DNA from: DASXAQ01 sp036406615
GTDB taxonomy: Bacteria; Actinomycetota; UBA4738
DNA length: 64,000 nt
NCBI GenBank assembly: GCA_036406615.1
Contig: DASXAQ010000103.1
Span: forward strand, 84,619 to 148,618
Reading direction: 5' to 3'
The translations under genes were made by a program, and so were the position numbers. Under the pieces are notes generated by a model that made no database searches, was not told the origin of the DNA, and saw only the letters and a list, made by a program, of their open reading frames with translations. Positions 42,534 to 51,290 of this stretch are shown piece after piece; position 1 is the first letter of the stretch, and each line of letters begins with the position of its first letter.

Positions 42534-43064
42534 ATGGGGCCTGGTGTGGGCGAGGACCGGGGGGCTCCAAGGTCGCCGTCGGCGTCCGGCGTCGAGCTCA
42601 TCCAGTACATGGAGCTCGCCGACGCGAACCTGCTGGGCAACGTCCACGGAGGCGTCGTGATGAAGCTCGCAGACACCGCCGGGGGCCTGTCGGCGATGAA
42701 GCACTGCGGGGTCCCGGTCGTCACCGTCGCCATGGACGAGATGTCCTTCATGGAGCCCGTGCGCGTCGGAGACGTCCTCAGCGTGAAAGCCATGGTCAAC
42801 GACGTCGGGACCACGTCCCTGGAAGTGGGCGTGAGGGTCGAGGCCCAGAACATCGCCACGGGAAAGGTCGTCCACACCTCCAGCGCCTACCTCGTGTACG
42901 TGGCGCTGGACGCCGAAGGCCGCCCCACCCGGGTGCCGCCCATCGAGCCCACCTCCGATGCCGAACGGCGCCGTCAGGCCGAGGCGAAGCTGCGGCGCCA
43001 GGCGCGGCTGGCCAAGGCGGCGGCGATCAAAGCCGCCCGCGCGCGGGGTGAGCAGGAGGCCTGA
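42534..43064 (+). CDS. Hotdog-fold acyl-CoA thioesterase
   Basis: A 176-residue hotdog protein of the YciA/acyl-CoA hydrolase group, which splits acyl-CoAs into free acid and CoA. The conserved start of the hotdog helix is NLLGNVHGGVVMKLADTAGG (catalytic Asn and Asp), followed by MDEMSFMEPVRVGDVLSVKA. The last 35 residues are a charged Arg/Ala/Lys/Glu helix beyond the fold. It may drain C4-C5 acyl-CoAs made by the upstream thiolase and dehydrogenase, but it has its own leaderless promoter. Confidence 0.88.
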   Translation: MGPGVGEDRGAPRSPSASGVELIQYMELADANLLGNVHGGVVMKLADTAGGLSAMKHCGVPVVTVAMDEMSFMEPVRVGDVLSVKAMVNDVGTTSLEVGVRVEAQNIATGKVVHTSSAYLVYVALDAEGRPTRVPPIEPTSDAERRRQAEAKLRRQARLAKAAAIKAARARGEQEA

Positions 43065-43170
43065 GCAGCCCCAGCAGGACATCCACGCGGGGATGGGGGG
43101 GTCGGCGCTGGGGCGCCAAAACGCCAGAAGGACTCAACACCGCACCGGCGTTGCCCGCAGGGGGCGCGGG

Positions 43171-43176
43171 TAGGCT
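43171..43176 (+). promoter_or_regulatory. Leaderless -10 box of the LCP gene
   Basis: TAGGCT, 7 bases before GTG 43184. It decides the start; an upstream in-frame GTG at 43151 lies before the promoter. Confidence 0.5.
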
Positions 43177-43183
43177 GACCGCC

Positions 43184-44563
43184 GTGGCATGGATCCGACG
43201 CAAGCGAGCCTCCGACGGAGCGCCGACGGCCGAAGGAAGCGTCGCCGAGACGGGAAAGCGGCACTCCGGGTTGCGCAAGAGCTTCCTGGTCGTCGCCGGC
43301 GTGCTGGCGCTGGTGCTGGCAGGCGGCTCCGCCTTCTCTTTGTCAACGATCCGGAACGTGAACAATGGAATTGGCAAGGTTTGCGTGAGCAACTGCGGCA
43401 ACGAGAACCCCGATCAGACGCTCACCAATCTGGCGCCGAAATGCGTCCGCAAGGTCTGCAACTACCTCCTGCTCGGCAGCGACAGCCGCTCGGGATTCGA
43501 CAAGAAGCAGCAGCAGCAGTTCGGCAACTCCTCGAGCGTGACGGGGCAGCGTTCCGACTCCATCCTGCTGGTGCACCTGGACATCCCCGACAACCGGACC
43601 ACGGTGCTGTCGATCCCGCGCGACCTGCTGGTGGACATCCCCGGGCACGGGCAGGACAAGATCAACGCGGCCTTCGACTACGGCCCCAACGTCCTGGTGA
43701 AGACCGTCGAGAACCTCACCGGCATGCAGATCAACCACTACGTGGCGATCAACTTCACCGGGTTCACGAAGCTCGTCGACGCGGTCGGCGGTGTCCCGGT
43801 GTGCGTATCGCACCCGATGATCGACCGGCTGTCGGGCCTCTACCTTCGCCACACCGGCTGTTACCACATGGACGGCCGCACGGCCCTGGCATTCGTGCGC
43901 GCGCGCCACGTCGAGGGCGACACGATCCCGGACTTCTCCCGGATCAGCCGCCAGCAGGCGTTCTTCCGCGCGTTGATCCAGAAGATCGAGTCGGCGGACT
44001 CCATCGCGCACATCCCGGCGATCATCTCCGCCCTCAAGCACAACCTGGTGGTGGACCAGCGCCTGAACATCTTCGACATCCAGGACCTGGCCCACAGCCT
44101 GGAGAAGCTGGGCCAGGGCGGGGTGGACTTCCGGGTCGTCCCGGCGGTCCCGACGGTGATCAACGGGATCGACTACGTGACGCTGGTCTCGACGGAAGCC
44201 GACAAGTGCTTCGCGATGCTGAAGGCGAACAAGAACCTCGGCCACCTCTGCAAGGCCCTGCCATCCACCCCGGAATCCCCGGCGACCGTCCGGATCCAAG
44301 TGTTCGACGCGAACTCCGGCGGGCTCGCCGACAAGGTGGCCACCTACCTGGCCCAGGCCGGGTTCGAGGTGCAGCCGGTGCAACCGGCGCCGTCCACGTA
44401 CCACAAGAGCCAGATGCTGGTCGTGAACGGGCAGGGCGCCGCGAAGGACGTCGTGCACACCTACCTGCCGAGCCTGCACCTCATCAAGGCCTACCAGGGC
44501 CCCCACGTGGCGGCCGACATCGTCGTCGTCATCGGCGCGGGGTACAACGGGCCGGGTTCGTAG
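43184..44563 (+). CDS. LytR-CpsA-Psr (LCP) family glycopolymer transferase with LytR_C domain
   Basis: A 459-residue membrane-anchored protein that joins lipid-linked glycopolymers to peptidoglycan. A basic cytoplasmic start is followed by one membrane segment (about residues 34-52). The LCP domain begins near residue 87 with LLLGSDSRSG and continues with QRSDSILLVHLD, VLSIPRDLLVDIPG and INHYVAINFTGF, then RTALAFVRARHVEGDTIPDFSRISRQQ, which holds the conserved Arg/Asp residues. Residues 365-455 form a LytR_C domain. Several extra Cys pairs lie outside the membrane (CVSNC, CVRKVC). Confidence 0.92.
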   Translation: MAWIRRKRASDGAPTAEGSVAETGKRHSGLRKSFLVVAGVLALVLAGGSAFSLSTIRNVNNGIGKVCVSNCGNENPDQTLTNLAPKCVRKVCNYLLLGSDSRSGFDKKQQQQFGNSSSVTGQRSDSILLVHLDIPDNRTTVLSIPRDLLVDIPGHGQDKINAAFDYGPNVLVKTVENLTGMQINHYVAINFTGFTKLVDAVGGVPVCVSHPMIDRLSGLYLRHTGCYHMDGRTALAFVRARHVEGDTIPDFSRISRQQAFFRALIQKIESADSIAHIPAIISALKHNLVVDQRLNIFDIQDLAHSLEKLGQGGVDFRVVPAVPTVINGIDYVTLVSTEADKCFAMLKANKNLGHLCKALPSTPESPATVRIQVFDANSGGLADKVATYLAQAGFEVQPVQPAPSTYHKSQMLVVNGQGAAKDVVHTYLPSLHLIKAYQGPHVAADIVVVIGAGYNGPGS

Positions 44564-44569
44564 CTTCGC

Positions 44570-44575
44570 TAGACT
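44570..44575 (+). promoter_or_regulatory. Leaderless -10 box of the gatCAB operon
   Basis: TAGACT, 6 bases before GTG 44582. Translation would begin at the first base of the transcript. Confidence 0.5.
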
Positions 44576-44581
44576 TCGGGC

Positions 44582-44872
44582 GTGGCCGTCCCGATCGACG
44601 TCGATCACGTTGCGCGCCTGGCTCGCCTGGAGCTCACCCCCGACGAGCGGGAGCGATTCGGGCGCCAGCTCGCGCAGATCCTGGAGCACGCCGAACGGGT
44701 CGGGCAGGTTGCGGCCGAGGACGTGCCGCCCACATCGCACCCACTGCCACGATCCAACGTGCTGCGTGACGACGAGCCGCGCGACGGGCTGACGCACGAC
44801 CAGGCGATCGCCAACGCCCCCGCGACCGAGGGCGGCATGTTCCGCGTGCCGCGCATCGTGGAGCAGGGATAG
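44582..44872 (+). CDS. gatC: Asp-tRNA(Asn)/Glu-tRNA(Gln) amidotransferase subunit C
   Basis: A 96-residue GatC, the small clamp subunit that holds GatA and GatB together. VDHVARLARLELTPDERERFGRQLAQIL and the C-terminal GGMFRVPRIVE are the family's conserved ends. It is first in a tight gatC-gatA-gatB operon: gatA begins 3 bases after its stop. The complete operon implies that the organism makes Gln-tRNA(Gln), and perhaps Asn-tRNA(Asn), by transamidation, which fits a non-discriminating GltX such as the one at 55 kb. Confidence 0.95.
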   Translation: MAVPIDVDHVARLARLELTPDERERFGRQLAQILEHAERVGQVAAEDVPPTSHPLPRSNVLRDDEPRDGLTHDQAIANAPATEGGMFRVPRIVEQG

Positions 44873-44874
44873 CC

Positions 44875-46347
44875 GTGCCCGAACTGTGCGACCGAACCGG
44901 CCACGAGCTGGCGTCGCTGTTGCGCGACGGGACCACCTCGCCTGCCGAGGTTCTGGAGTCGTGCCTGGCGCGGACCGCGGCGCTCGACGAGCGGCTGCAC
45001 GCGATCCTGACGCCGACCGTCGACGAGGCGCGGGCCCAGGCTGCCGGCGCCGAGGACCGGCTGCGTTCCGGCGGCGCTTCGGCCGTGGCCGGCATCCCGC
45101 TGGCCCTCAAGGACGTCCTGTGCACCAGCGGCATCCGCACGACGGCGGGCTCGAAGATCCTCGAGCCCTACGTTCCGCCGTACGACTGCACGGCCTGGGC
45201 CCGCCTGAAGGACGCGGGCGCGGTCCTGGTTGGCAAGACCAACTGCGACGAGTTCGCGATGGGGTCCTCGAACGAGAACTCGGCGTTCGGCCCCGTCCAC
45301 AACCCCTGGGCGACCGACCTGGTGCCGGGCGGATCCTCGGGCGGCTCGGCCGCCGCCGTGGCGGCCGGCCAGGCCGTGTGGGCCCTGGGCACCGATACGG
45401 GCGGCTCGGTCCGCCAGCCGGCGGCCCTCTGCGGGGTCGTCGGGCTGAAACCGACGTATGGCCGGGTCTCCCGCTACGGGCTGATCGCGTTCGCCTCGTC
45501 GCTGGACCACGTGGGGACGCTCACCCGCGACGTGCGCGATGCGGCGACGCTGCTGTCGGGCATCGCCGGGTTCGACCCGCTGGACGCGACCAGCCTGCCC
45601 GACCCGCCCCGCGACTTCACCGAGGGGATCGACGGCGGCGTGCGCGGGCTTCGCGTCGGCGTCGTCGAGGACTGGCTCGGCGTGGAGGGAACCCAGCCGG
45701 GCGTTCGCGACGCGTTCCACGCGGCGCTGGACCGCCTGGACGGGCTCGGCGCCGCGGTCGAGCCGGTGAAGCTCCCGCACGCAGACTTCGCGCTGTCGGC
45801 GTACTACCTGATCGCTCCCGCCGAGGCGTCATCGAACCTGGCGCGGTACGACGGCGTCCGCTACGGCCTGCGCGTCGACGGCGACGACGTCGTCCAGATG
45901 AACATGCGCACGCGCGGCTCGGGCTTCGGCGACGAGGTGAAGCGGCGCATCATGCTCGGAACGTACGCGCTGTCGGCGGGTTACTACGACGCCTACTACG
46001 GCCAGGCGCAGAAGGTCCGCACGCTGGTCATCCGCGACTTCGAGCAGGCGTTCGCCGGCGTGGACGTGGTGGTGGCGCCGACGTCGCCCACCACGGCGTT
46101 TCGGATCGGCGAGCGGGTGGACGACCCGCTGGCGATGTACCTGTCCGACGTGTTCACGATCCCGGCCGACCTGGCGGGCATCCCGGCGATCAGCATCCCG
46201 TGCGGCCTCGCCGACGGCCTGCCCGTCGGCTTCCAGGTCATGGGCGCGCTGCGCGACGAGGCCACGGTGCTCCGCGCGGCCTTCGCGCTGGAGCAGGACC
46301 TGGCGTTCGACGCCCGGCCGCCGCTGGTTGCGGAGGTCGCCCCGTGA
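44875..46347 (+). CDS. gatA: Asp-tRNA(Asn)/Glu-tRNA(Gln) amidotransferase subunit A
   Basis: A 490-residue amidase-signature enzyme that frees ammonia from glutamine for the GatB kinase site. The Ser-cis-Ser-Lys triad is visible: Lys in ALKDVLCTSG near residue 80, Ser in GGSSGGSAAAVAAG near residue 156, and Ser in GTDTGGSVRQPA near residue 179. Length fits GatA. The stop overlaps the gatB start in GTGA. Confidence 0.96.
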   Translation: MPELCDRTGHELASLLRDGTTSPAEVLESCLARTAALDERLHAILTPTVDEARAQAAGAEDRLRSGGASAVAGIPLALKDVLCTSGIRTTAGSKILEPYVPPYDCTAWARLKDAGAVLVGKTNCDEFAMGSSNENSAFGPVHNPWATDLVPGGSSGGSAAAVAAGQAVWALGTDTGGSVRQPAALCGVVGLKPTYGRVSRYGLIAFASSLDHVGTLTRDVRDAATLLSGIAGFDPLDATSLPDPPRDFTEGIDGGVRGLRVGVVEDWLGVEGTQPGVRDAFHAALDRLDGLGAAVEPVKLPHADFALSAYYLIAPAEASSNLARYDGVRYGLRVDGDDVVQMNMRTRGSGFGDEVKRRIMLGTYALSAGYYDAYYGQAQKVRTLVIRDFEQAFAGVDVVVAPTSPTTAFRIGERVDDPLAMYLSDVFTIPADLAGIPAISIPCGLADGLPVGFQVMGALRDEATVLRAAFALEQDLAFDARPPLVAEVAP

Positions 46348-47816
46348 GCGCCGCCGGCACGGCCACCGACGTCGAGGCCGTCATCGGCCTGGAGTGCCAC
46401 GTCGAGCTCTCGACGCGGACGAAGATGTTCTGCGGGTGCCGCAACGCGTTCGGGGCGCCTCCCAACTCGAACGTGTGCCCGATCTGTCTGGGCCACCCCG
46501 GCACGATGCCGGTGCCGAACCGCACCGCGATCGAGTACATCGTGCGGATCGGGCTGGCGCTCGACTGCCGGATCGCCCCGGATTCGCTGTTCCATCGCAA
46601 GAACTACTTCTATCCGGACATGCCGAAGAACTTCCAGATCTCCCAGTACGACCTGCCGATTTGCGTCGACGGGCACCTCGACGTGCAGGTGGATGGCGAG
46701 AGCAGAAGGATCGGGATCACGCGCGTGCACATGGAGGAGGACACGGGCAAGACCTCGCACGCCGGAACGACCGGCCGCATCGCCCAGGCCGAGTACGCGC
46801 TCGAGGACTACAACCGTGCCGGCGTGCCGCTGGTCGAGGTCGTCTCCGAGCCCGACATCCGCTCGCCCGAGGAGGCTCGCGCCTACCTGACGGAGCTGCG
46901 CGCCGTGCTGCAGACGCTGGGCGTGTCCGACGTCCGCATGGAGGAGGGGTCGCTGCGATGCGACGCGAACATCAGCGTGCGCCCCGTGGGCAGCGTCGAG
47001 CTCGGGACGAAGGTCGAGATCAAGAACATGAACTCGATCCGATCCGTCGAGCGCGCGCTGCGGTTCGAACGCGACCGTCAGCGGGCGGCCCTGGAATCGG
47101 GCGAGCCCATCGCGCAGGAGACCCGGCACTACGACGAGAACACGGGCGCAACGTCGTCGATGCGATCGAAGGAGTTCGCGTTCGACTACCGCTACTTCCC
47201 CGAACCCGACCTGACGCCGCTCGAGCCCGAGCCGGCGTGGGTGGAGGAGATCCGCGCCGCGCTGCCGGAGCTTCCGGCCGCCCGGCGGGCGCGCTTCGAG
47301 ACCGAGTACGGGTTGTCCCCGCAGCAGTCGGGCGTCGTCGGCGGGCAGTCCGACTGGGCGTCGTTCTTCGAGGACGCCGTCGCCCTGGGCGCGGACGCGC
47401 CCTCGGTGGCCAACTGGACGGCGGGGGACCTGGCGGCGCTGGTCAACGAGTCCGGGGACGGGCTGGGCGCGTCGAAGGTCACCCCGGCGCACATCGCGGA
47501 CCTGGTCCGCCTGGTCGATGACGGCGTGCTGAGCTCTGCCGGCGCCAAGGCGGCGCTCGCCGAGGCGTTCGCGTCCGGCGAGCCGATCGAGGCGATCGTC
47601 GAAGCGAAGGGGTTGCGACAGGTGTCGGACGAGGGCGCTCTGGAGTCGGTGATCGACGAGGTCATCGCCGAGAATCCCGGGCCGGTCCAGCAGTACCTCG
47701 GTGGCAAGGACGGGGCGATCAACGCCCTGGTGGGGCCCGTCATGAAGAAGACCAAGGGCTCGGCCAACCCCGCGGTCGTGCAGGAGATCCTTCGCCGGCG
47801 CCTGGCCCGCCCCTGA
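46344..47816 (+). CDS. gatB: Asp-tRNA(Asn)/Glu-tRNA(Gln) amidotransferase subunit B
   Basis: A 490-residue GatB. It phosphorylates the misacylated Glu or Asp on tRNA and amidates it with ammonia from GatA. The cradle domain shows IGLECHVEL, a zinc site (CGC ... CPICLGHPG), NRTAIEYIVRIGLAL, FHRKNYFYPDMPKNFQISQYD and EIKNMNSIRSVERAL. The C-terminal YqeY-like helical tail (about 390-490) binds tRNA. GTG 46344 is coupled to gatA through a 4-base overlap. Confidence 0.96.
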   Translation: MSAAGTATDVEAVIGLECHVELSTRTKMFCGCRNAFGAPPNSNVCPICLGHPGTMPVPNRTAIEYIVRIGLALDCRIAPDSLFHRKNYFYPDMPKNFQISQYDLPICVDGHLDVQVDGESRRIGITRVHMEEDTGKTSHAGTTGRIAQAEYALEDYNRAGVPLVEVVSEPDIRSPEEARAYLTELRAVLQTLGVSDVRMEEGSLRCDANISVRPVGSVELGTKVEIKNMNSIRSVERALRFERDRQRAALESGEPIAQETRHYDENTGATSSMRSKEFAFDYRYFPEPDLTPLEPEPAWVEEIRAALPELPAARRARFETEYGLSPQQSGVVGGQSDWASFFEDAVALGADAPSVANWTAGDLAALVNESGDGLGASKVTPAHIADLVRLVDDGVLSSAGAKAALAEAFASGEPIEAIVEAKGLRQVSDEGALESVIDEVIAENPGPVQQYLGGKDGAINALVGPVMKKTKGSANPAVVQEILRRRLARP

Positions 47817-47923
47817 CCGATCCCCCGGGCGTCCGGGAACGTACCCCCTCGTGGCTGGGTTCAAGATCGAAGGACGCCCCTTCCGATGGGGAAGTGGGCG
47901 AAATCGGCGAAGATAGAGGGGTC

Positions 47924-48331
47924 ATGTACGCAATCGTCAACCACGTCGCCTGAGAGCTGAACCAGCAGCAGAGGTTCGCCGAAGCGCGGCGAGCCTCCGC
48001 GGTCAGGGCGGTCGCCCGGGCGAAGAAGCACGCGAAGAAGAACGGTGGCGCGGTGAGCCTGACCGGCTACGGCGTCAGCGCGTCTGCGGCGAGCCCGAAC
48101 GGCTCGAGCCCGCACCTCAACGGTTCGAGCCCGAACGGGTCGGGCCATCCGAACGGCACGAACCCGAACGGGTCGAGCGCACACGCGAACGGGTCGAGCC
48201 CGAACGGGGACCACGACGGTCACACGCGGCGGCGCTTCTGGCTGTTCGGCCGTCCGAGGCGCGAGCGGATCGTGGACGTCCACGAGTTCCGGCCGACCGG
48301 CGAGGACGTCTACAAGGCGTTCCGGTACTGA
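47924..48331 (+). CDS. Small Asn-Gly-Ser repeat protein gene interrupted by an in-frame TGA
   Basis: From ATG 47924 one frame runs to TAA-free coding sequence ending at 48331 except for a single TGA at 47951 (codon 10): MYAIVNHVA-stop-ELNQQQRFAEARR. Both sides have the strong third-position G/C of neighbouring genes, so the frame looks coding throughout. The product would be a basic helical region (RASAVRAVARAKKHAKKNGG), a low-complexity stretch of NGSS/PNG repeats, and an ending RRRFWLFGRPRRERIVDVHEFRPTGEDVYKAFRY-like tail with W, F and Y residues. The TGA could be a nonsense mutation, a sequencing error, or recoding (see the hairpin entry); GTG 48053 could start a shorter 92-residue product. 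I do not recognise the family. Confidence 0.55.
47971..47997 (+). other. Hairpin 17 bases after the in-frame TGA (SECIS-like position)
   Basis: GAGGTTCGCC (47971-47980) pairs with GGCGAGCCTC (47988-47997) over 10 bp with one G-U pair and a 7-base loop. A bacterial SECIS element would lie in this place just after the UGA, but GC-rich coding DNA often folds by chance. Confidence 0.3.
48096..48208 (+). repeat. Imperfect CGAACGG(G)TCGAGCC tandem repeat
   Basis: About seven copies of a 15-base core at 15-21 base spacing encode the Asn-Gly-Ser/Pro stretch of the small gene. The unit is in phase with the reading frame, so copy number could change without a frameshift. Confidence 0.65.
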
Positions 48332-48360
48332 CGGCCGCCGGCCGCGCCGGGGGCGGATGG

Positions 48361-48366
48361 TAGGCT
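48361..48366 (+). promoter_or_regulatory. -10 box of the aminotransferase-serA unit
   Basis: TAGGCT gives a leader of about 45 bases that contains the strong ribosome site AGGAGGGG (48403-48410), 6 bases before GTG 48417. Confidence 0.45.
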
Positions 48367-48416
48367 GGCCGAACCGTTTCGCTGGAGCGCACACCACCGC
48401 TCAGGAGGGGGCGTAC

Positions 48417-49589
48417 GTGGACAAGCCCGAGATCCTGATGGCCCCCGGCCCGACCCCGGTGCCGCCCGACGTATTGCTCGCGCAGGGCAGCCCGCTCGTC
48501 TACCACCGCGGGCCCGGGTACGGCGACCTGCTGCGCGAGGTGACCGAGGGCCTCCAGGAGATCCTGAAGACCCGCTCGGACGTGCTCGTCCTGACGTCGT
48601 CGGGAACGGGCGGCCTCGAGTCCGCGGTGGCCAACCTCCTGTCTCCCGGAGACCGCGTGGTCGTCCCGGTCGCGGGGTTCTTCGGGCAGCGCTTCGCGAA
48701 GATCGCGACCGCGTTCGGCGCGGAAGTTCGAGCCATCGACTACGAGTGGGGCAGCGCCGTGCGCCCCGCAGACGTGCGCGCGGCCGTCGACGAGGCGCCC
48801 ACGAAGGCGGTCCTCATGCAGCACAGCGAGACGTCGACCGGCGTCGTGCACGACATCCGTGCGGTCGGCGAGGTGCTGCGCGGCTCCAGCGCCCTGTTCG
48901 TCGTCGACGTCGTCTCGAGCCTGGGCGCGGTGCCCTACGACGGCGACGGCTGGGGCGTGGACGTTGCGGTGGGAGGATCCCAGAAGGCGTTCTCCGCAAC
49001 GCCGGGCGTGGCGTTCGTCTCGGTCTCGCAGTCGGCATGGGAAGCCTCGCGCGCCGCGACGAACCCTCGCTTCTACTTCGACTGGGCGGCGTACAAGGAG
49101 GCGTACGACCGCAAGGACCCGGAGAATCCCTTCACGCCGGCCATCTCGGTGATGCAGGGCCTGCGCGCGGCGCTCCGCCTGTATTTCGACGAGGGCGCCG
49201 ACGCGGTGCTGGCGCGCCACCGGCTCCTGTCCGCCGCGACCAAGGCCGGCGTTCGCGCGCTGGGCCTCGAGCTGTCGGGGGAGGATCCCGAACGCGCCTG
49301 GACGGTCACGGCGGTGAAGGCCCCCGACGGCATCGACGGGGATGAGCTCGTCGCCCGCGTCCGGTCCGACCATCGGATCGTGCTGGCGCCGGGTCAGGGC
49401 CCGCTGAAGGGCAGGGTCTTTCGGATCGGGCACCTTGGGCAGTACGACCGACTGGACATCCTGCGCGGGCTGGCCGCGCTGGAGATGACGCTTCGCGCCA
49501 TGGGGTACCCGGCCGAGCCGGGCGCGGCGGTCGCCGCCGCGGAGGCCGTGTTCGGCGCGGAGGGGAGCTCGCCGCCGGCGCAGGCCTAG
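48417..49589 (+). CDS. Class V aminotransferase (alanine-glyoxylate/phosphoserine type), serA-linked
   Basis: A 390-residue PLP enzyme of the alanine-glyoxylate aminotransferase family. It starts MAPGPTPVPPDV (from residue 6), binds phosphate through SSGTGGLESAVANLL, has Asp in VVDVVSSLGA, and the PLP Lys lies in GGSQKAFSATPGVAF near residue 188. serA follows after 20 bases. In several archaea and bacteria without a standard serC, an enzyme of this family makes phosphoserine, so I infer that role here; alanine-glyoxylate or serine-glyoxylate transamination is the alternative. GTG is set by a strong ribosome site. Confidence 0.85.
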   Translation: MDKPEILMAPGPTPVPPDVLLAQGSPLVYHRGPGYGDLLREVTEGLQEILKTRSDVLVLTSSGTGGLESAVANLLSPGDRVVVPVAGFFGQRFAKIATAFGAEVRAIDYEWGSAVRPADVRAAVDEAPTKAVLMQHSETSTGVVHDIRAVGEVLRGSSALFVVDVVSSLGAVPYDGDGWGVDVAVGGSQKAFSATPGVAFVSVSQSAWEASRAATNPRFYFDWAAYKEAYDRKDPENPFTPAISVMQGLRAALRLYFDEGADAVLARHRLLSAATKAGVRALGLELSGEDPERAWTVTAVKAPDGIDGDELVARVRSDHRIVLAPGQGPLKGRVFRIGHLGQYDRLDILRGLAALEMTLRAMGYPAEPGAAVAAAEAVFGAEGSSPPAQA

Positions 49590-49609
49590 CCGGGACGGCG
49601 GACGCCGCG

Positions 49610-51220
49610 ATGACCGCCGACCCGCCGGACCGCCCCCGCATCCTGATCACCGAGCCAATCTCCGAGGGCGGCATGGCATCGCTGTCCGCGGAGTTCGACG
49701 TGGACGTGCGCCCGGAGCTGGTCGCCGGCGGCCTGGCCGACGCGATCGGGCCGTACACCGCGCTGATCGTTCGTTCGCAGACGAAGGTCACCGCCGAGGT
49801 GGTCGAGCGCGCCGCGTCGCTTCGGGTGATCGCGCGCGCGGGCATCGGCGTCGACAACGTGGACGTCGAGGCAGCCACGAGACGCGGCATGCTCGTGGTC
49901 AACGCGCCGCAGTCGAACATCGTGTCGGCGGCCGAGCACGCGTTCGCCCTGCTGCTCGCGCAGGCGCGCAACCTCCCGCAGGCGCACGCGGCGTTGAAAG
50001 CCGGCGCGTGGGAGCGGGAGCGGTTCCAGGGCGTGGAGCTGCTGGGCAAGACGCTCGGCGTGCTGGGGCTGGGCAACGTCGGCGCGATGGTCGCCCAGCG
50101 CGCGCTGGCGTTCGGGATGCGCGTCGTGGCGTTCGACCCGTACGTGTCGCGCGAACGGGGGCGGTCGCTCGGGGTCGATCTGGTCCCGGAGCTGGATGCG
50201 CTGCTCGTGCAGGCCGACTTCCTGAGCGTCCATCTGCCGTCGACGCCGGAGACCCGCGGGCTGATCGGGGAGCGCGAGCTGGCGCTGTTGCCGCCCGGCG
50301 CCCGGATCGTGAACACGTCGCGCGGCGACGTGCTGGACGAGGCGGCGCTGGCCGCCGCGGTCGCGTCGGGTCACCTGGGCGGGGCGGCGCTGGACGTGTT
50401 CACCAAGGAGCCGCTGCCGGCCGGCAGCCCGCTGCTGTCGCTGGACGACGTGGTCGTGACCCCGCACCTGGGGGCCGCGACGAAGGAGGCGCAGGACAAG
50501 GCCGGCGTCGCGATCGCGGAGATGGTGGCCCTGGCGCTGCGCGGCGAGTACGTCCCCTACGCCGTCAACGTGTTCGCCGGGGCGGAGGTCAGCGACCTGG
50601 TCAGGCCCTTCGTCATGCTCGCAGAGAAGCTCGGCGCGATCGTCACCGGTCTGGCCGAGGGGGCGCTGCATGGGCTGGAGTGCGGGTTCCTCGGTGGCCT
50701 GGCCGAGCAGGACACCCGCGTCCTGACGCTGGCGGCGCTCAAGGGGGCGCTGGCGGCCGTGGTGCACGAGCCGGTGACGTTCGTGAACGCGCCGTCGATC
50801 GCGCGCGAGCGCGGGATGACGGTGTCCGAGACGAAGTCGACGGCGTCGCGCGACTACGTGAACCTCATGACCCTGCGGGCGGAGACCGACGCCGGGGAGC
50901 TTCGGGTGGCGGGAACCATCGTCGGGGCGCGAGGCGGAGAGCGCCTGGTGCAGATCTTCGACTTCGACGTCGATCTCGCTCCGGCGCGAAACATGGCGTT
51001 CCTCCTCTACGAGGACCGGCCCGGCGTCATCGGTACGGTCGGGACGCTGCTCGGCGACGCGAGCGTGAACATCGCCGGCATGGAGGTTGGCCGGCGCGCG
51101 GCCGGCGGCCTGGCGCTGATGTGCCTGACGGTCGACAGCCCGATCCCGCTCGAGGTCCTTGCGCAGATCGAGCGGAGCGTCGGGACCGAGCGGGCGCGTT
51201 CGCTGATCCTTCCGGGCTGA
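49610..51220 (+). CDS. serA: D-3-phosphoglycerate dehydrogenase, long form
   Basis: A 536-residue enzyme for the first step of serine synthesis. The substrate and NAD domains (residues 1-315) show GRxGIGVDNVD-like ARAGIGVDNVDVEAA, LGVLGLGNVGAMVA and the catalytic region VNTSRGDVLDEAAL, with His in TPHLGAATKEAQ. Residues 320-455 are the extra ASB domain of mycobacterial-type SerA and residues 460-536 an ACT domain (YEDRPGVIGTVGTLLG), which usually binds serine for feedback inhibition. It lies 20 bases after the aminotransferase gene and is probably in the same operon. Confidence 0.95.
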   Translation: MTADPPDRPRILITEPISEGGMASLSAEFDVDVRPELVAGGLADAIGPYTALIVRSQTKVTAEVVERAASLRVIARAGIGVDNVDVEAATRRGMLVVNAPQSNIVSAAEHAFALLLAQARNLPQAHAALKAGAWERERFQGVELLGKTLGVLGLGNVGAMVAQRALAFGMRVVAFDPYVSRERGRSLGVDLVPELDALLVQADFLSVHLPSTPETRGLIGERELALLPPGARIVNTSRGDVLDEAALAAAVASGHLGGAALDVFTKEPLPAGSPLLSLDDVVVTPHLGAATKEAQDKAGVAIAEMVALALRGEYVPYAVNVFAGAEVSDLVRPFVMLAEKLGAIVTGLAEGALHGLECGFLGGLAEQDTRVLTLAALKGALAAVVHEPVTFVNAPSIARERGMTVSETKSTASRDYVNLMTLRAETDAGELRVAGTIVGARGGERLVQIFDFDVDLAPARNMAFLLYEDRPGVIGTVGTLLGDASVNIAGMEVGRRAAGGLALMCLTVDSPIPLEVLAQIERSVGTERARSLILPG

Positions 51221-51246
51221 GCGCCGAGGCCCGCCGAGCCACCCGG

Positions 51247-51252
51247 TATCCT
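51247..51252 (+). promoter_or_regulatory. -10 box and ribosome site region of ilvE
   Basis: TATCCT gives a leader of about 32 bases. AAGGAGG at 51280-51286 lies 4 bases before ATG 51291, one of the strongest ribosome sites in the window. Confidence 0.45.
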
Positions 51253-51290
51253 AGGTTCGAACGGGCCGCGCGCCCCTCGAAGGAGGCAAC

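Noticed and set aside
43343..44797. Antisense open frame of nearly 500 codons opposite the LCP gene
   Set aside because: His/Val/Arg-rich shadow of a well-supported LCP protein.
47971..47997. Calling the hairpin a proven SECIS element
   Set aside because: Stem-loops are easy to form in DNA this GC-rich, no Cys partner is seen, and the selenocysteine machinery cannot be checked here.
47861..48397. Minus-strand frame opposite the TGA-interrupted small gene
   Set aside because: Composition is Arg/Val/Pro low-complexity; the plus frame has better third-position bias and an aromatic-rich C-terminus.
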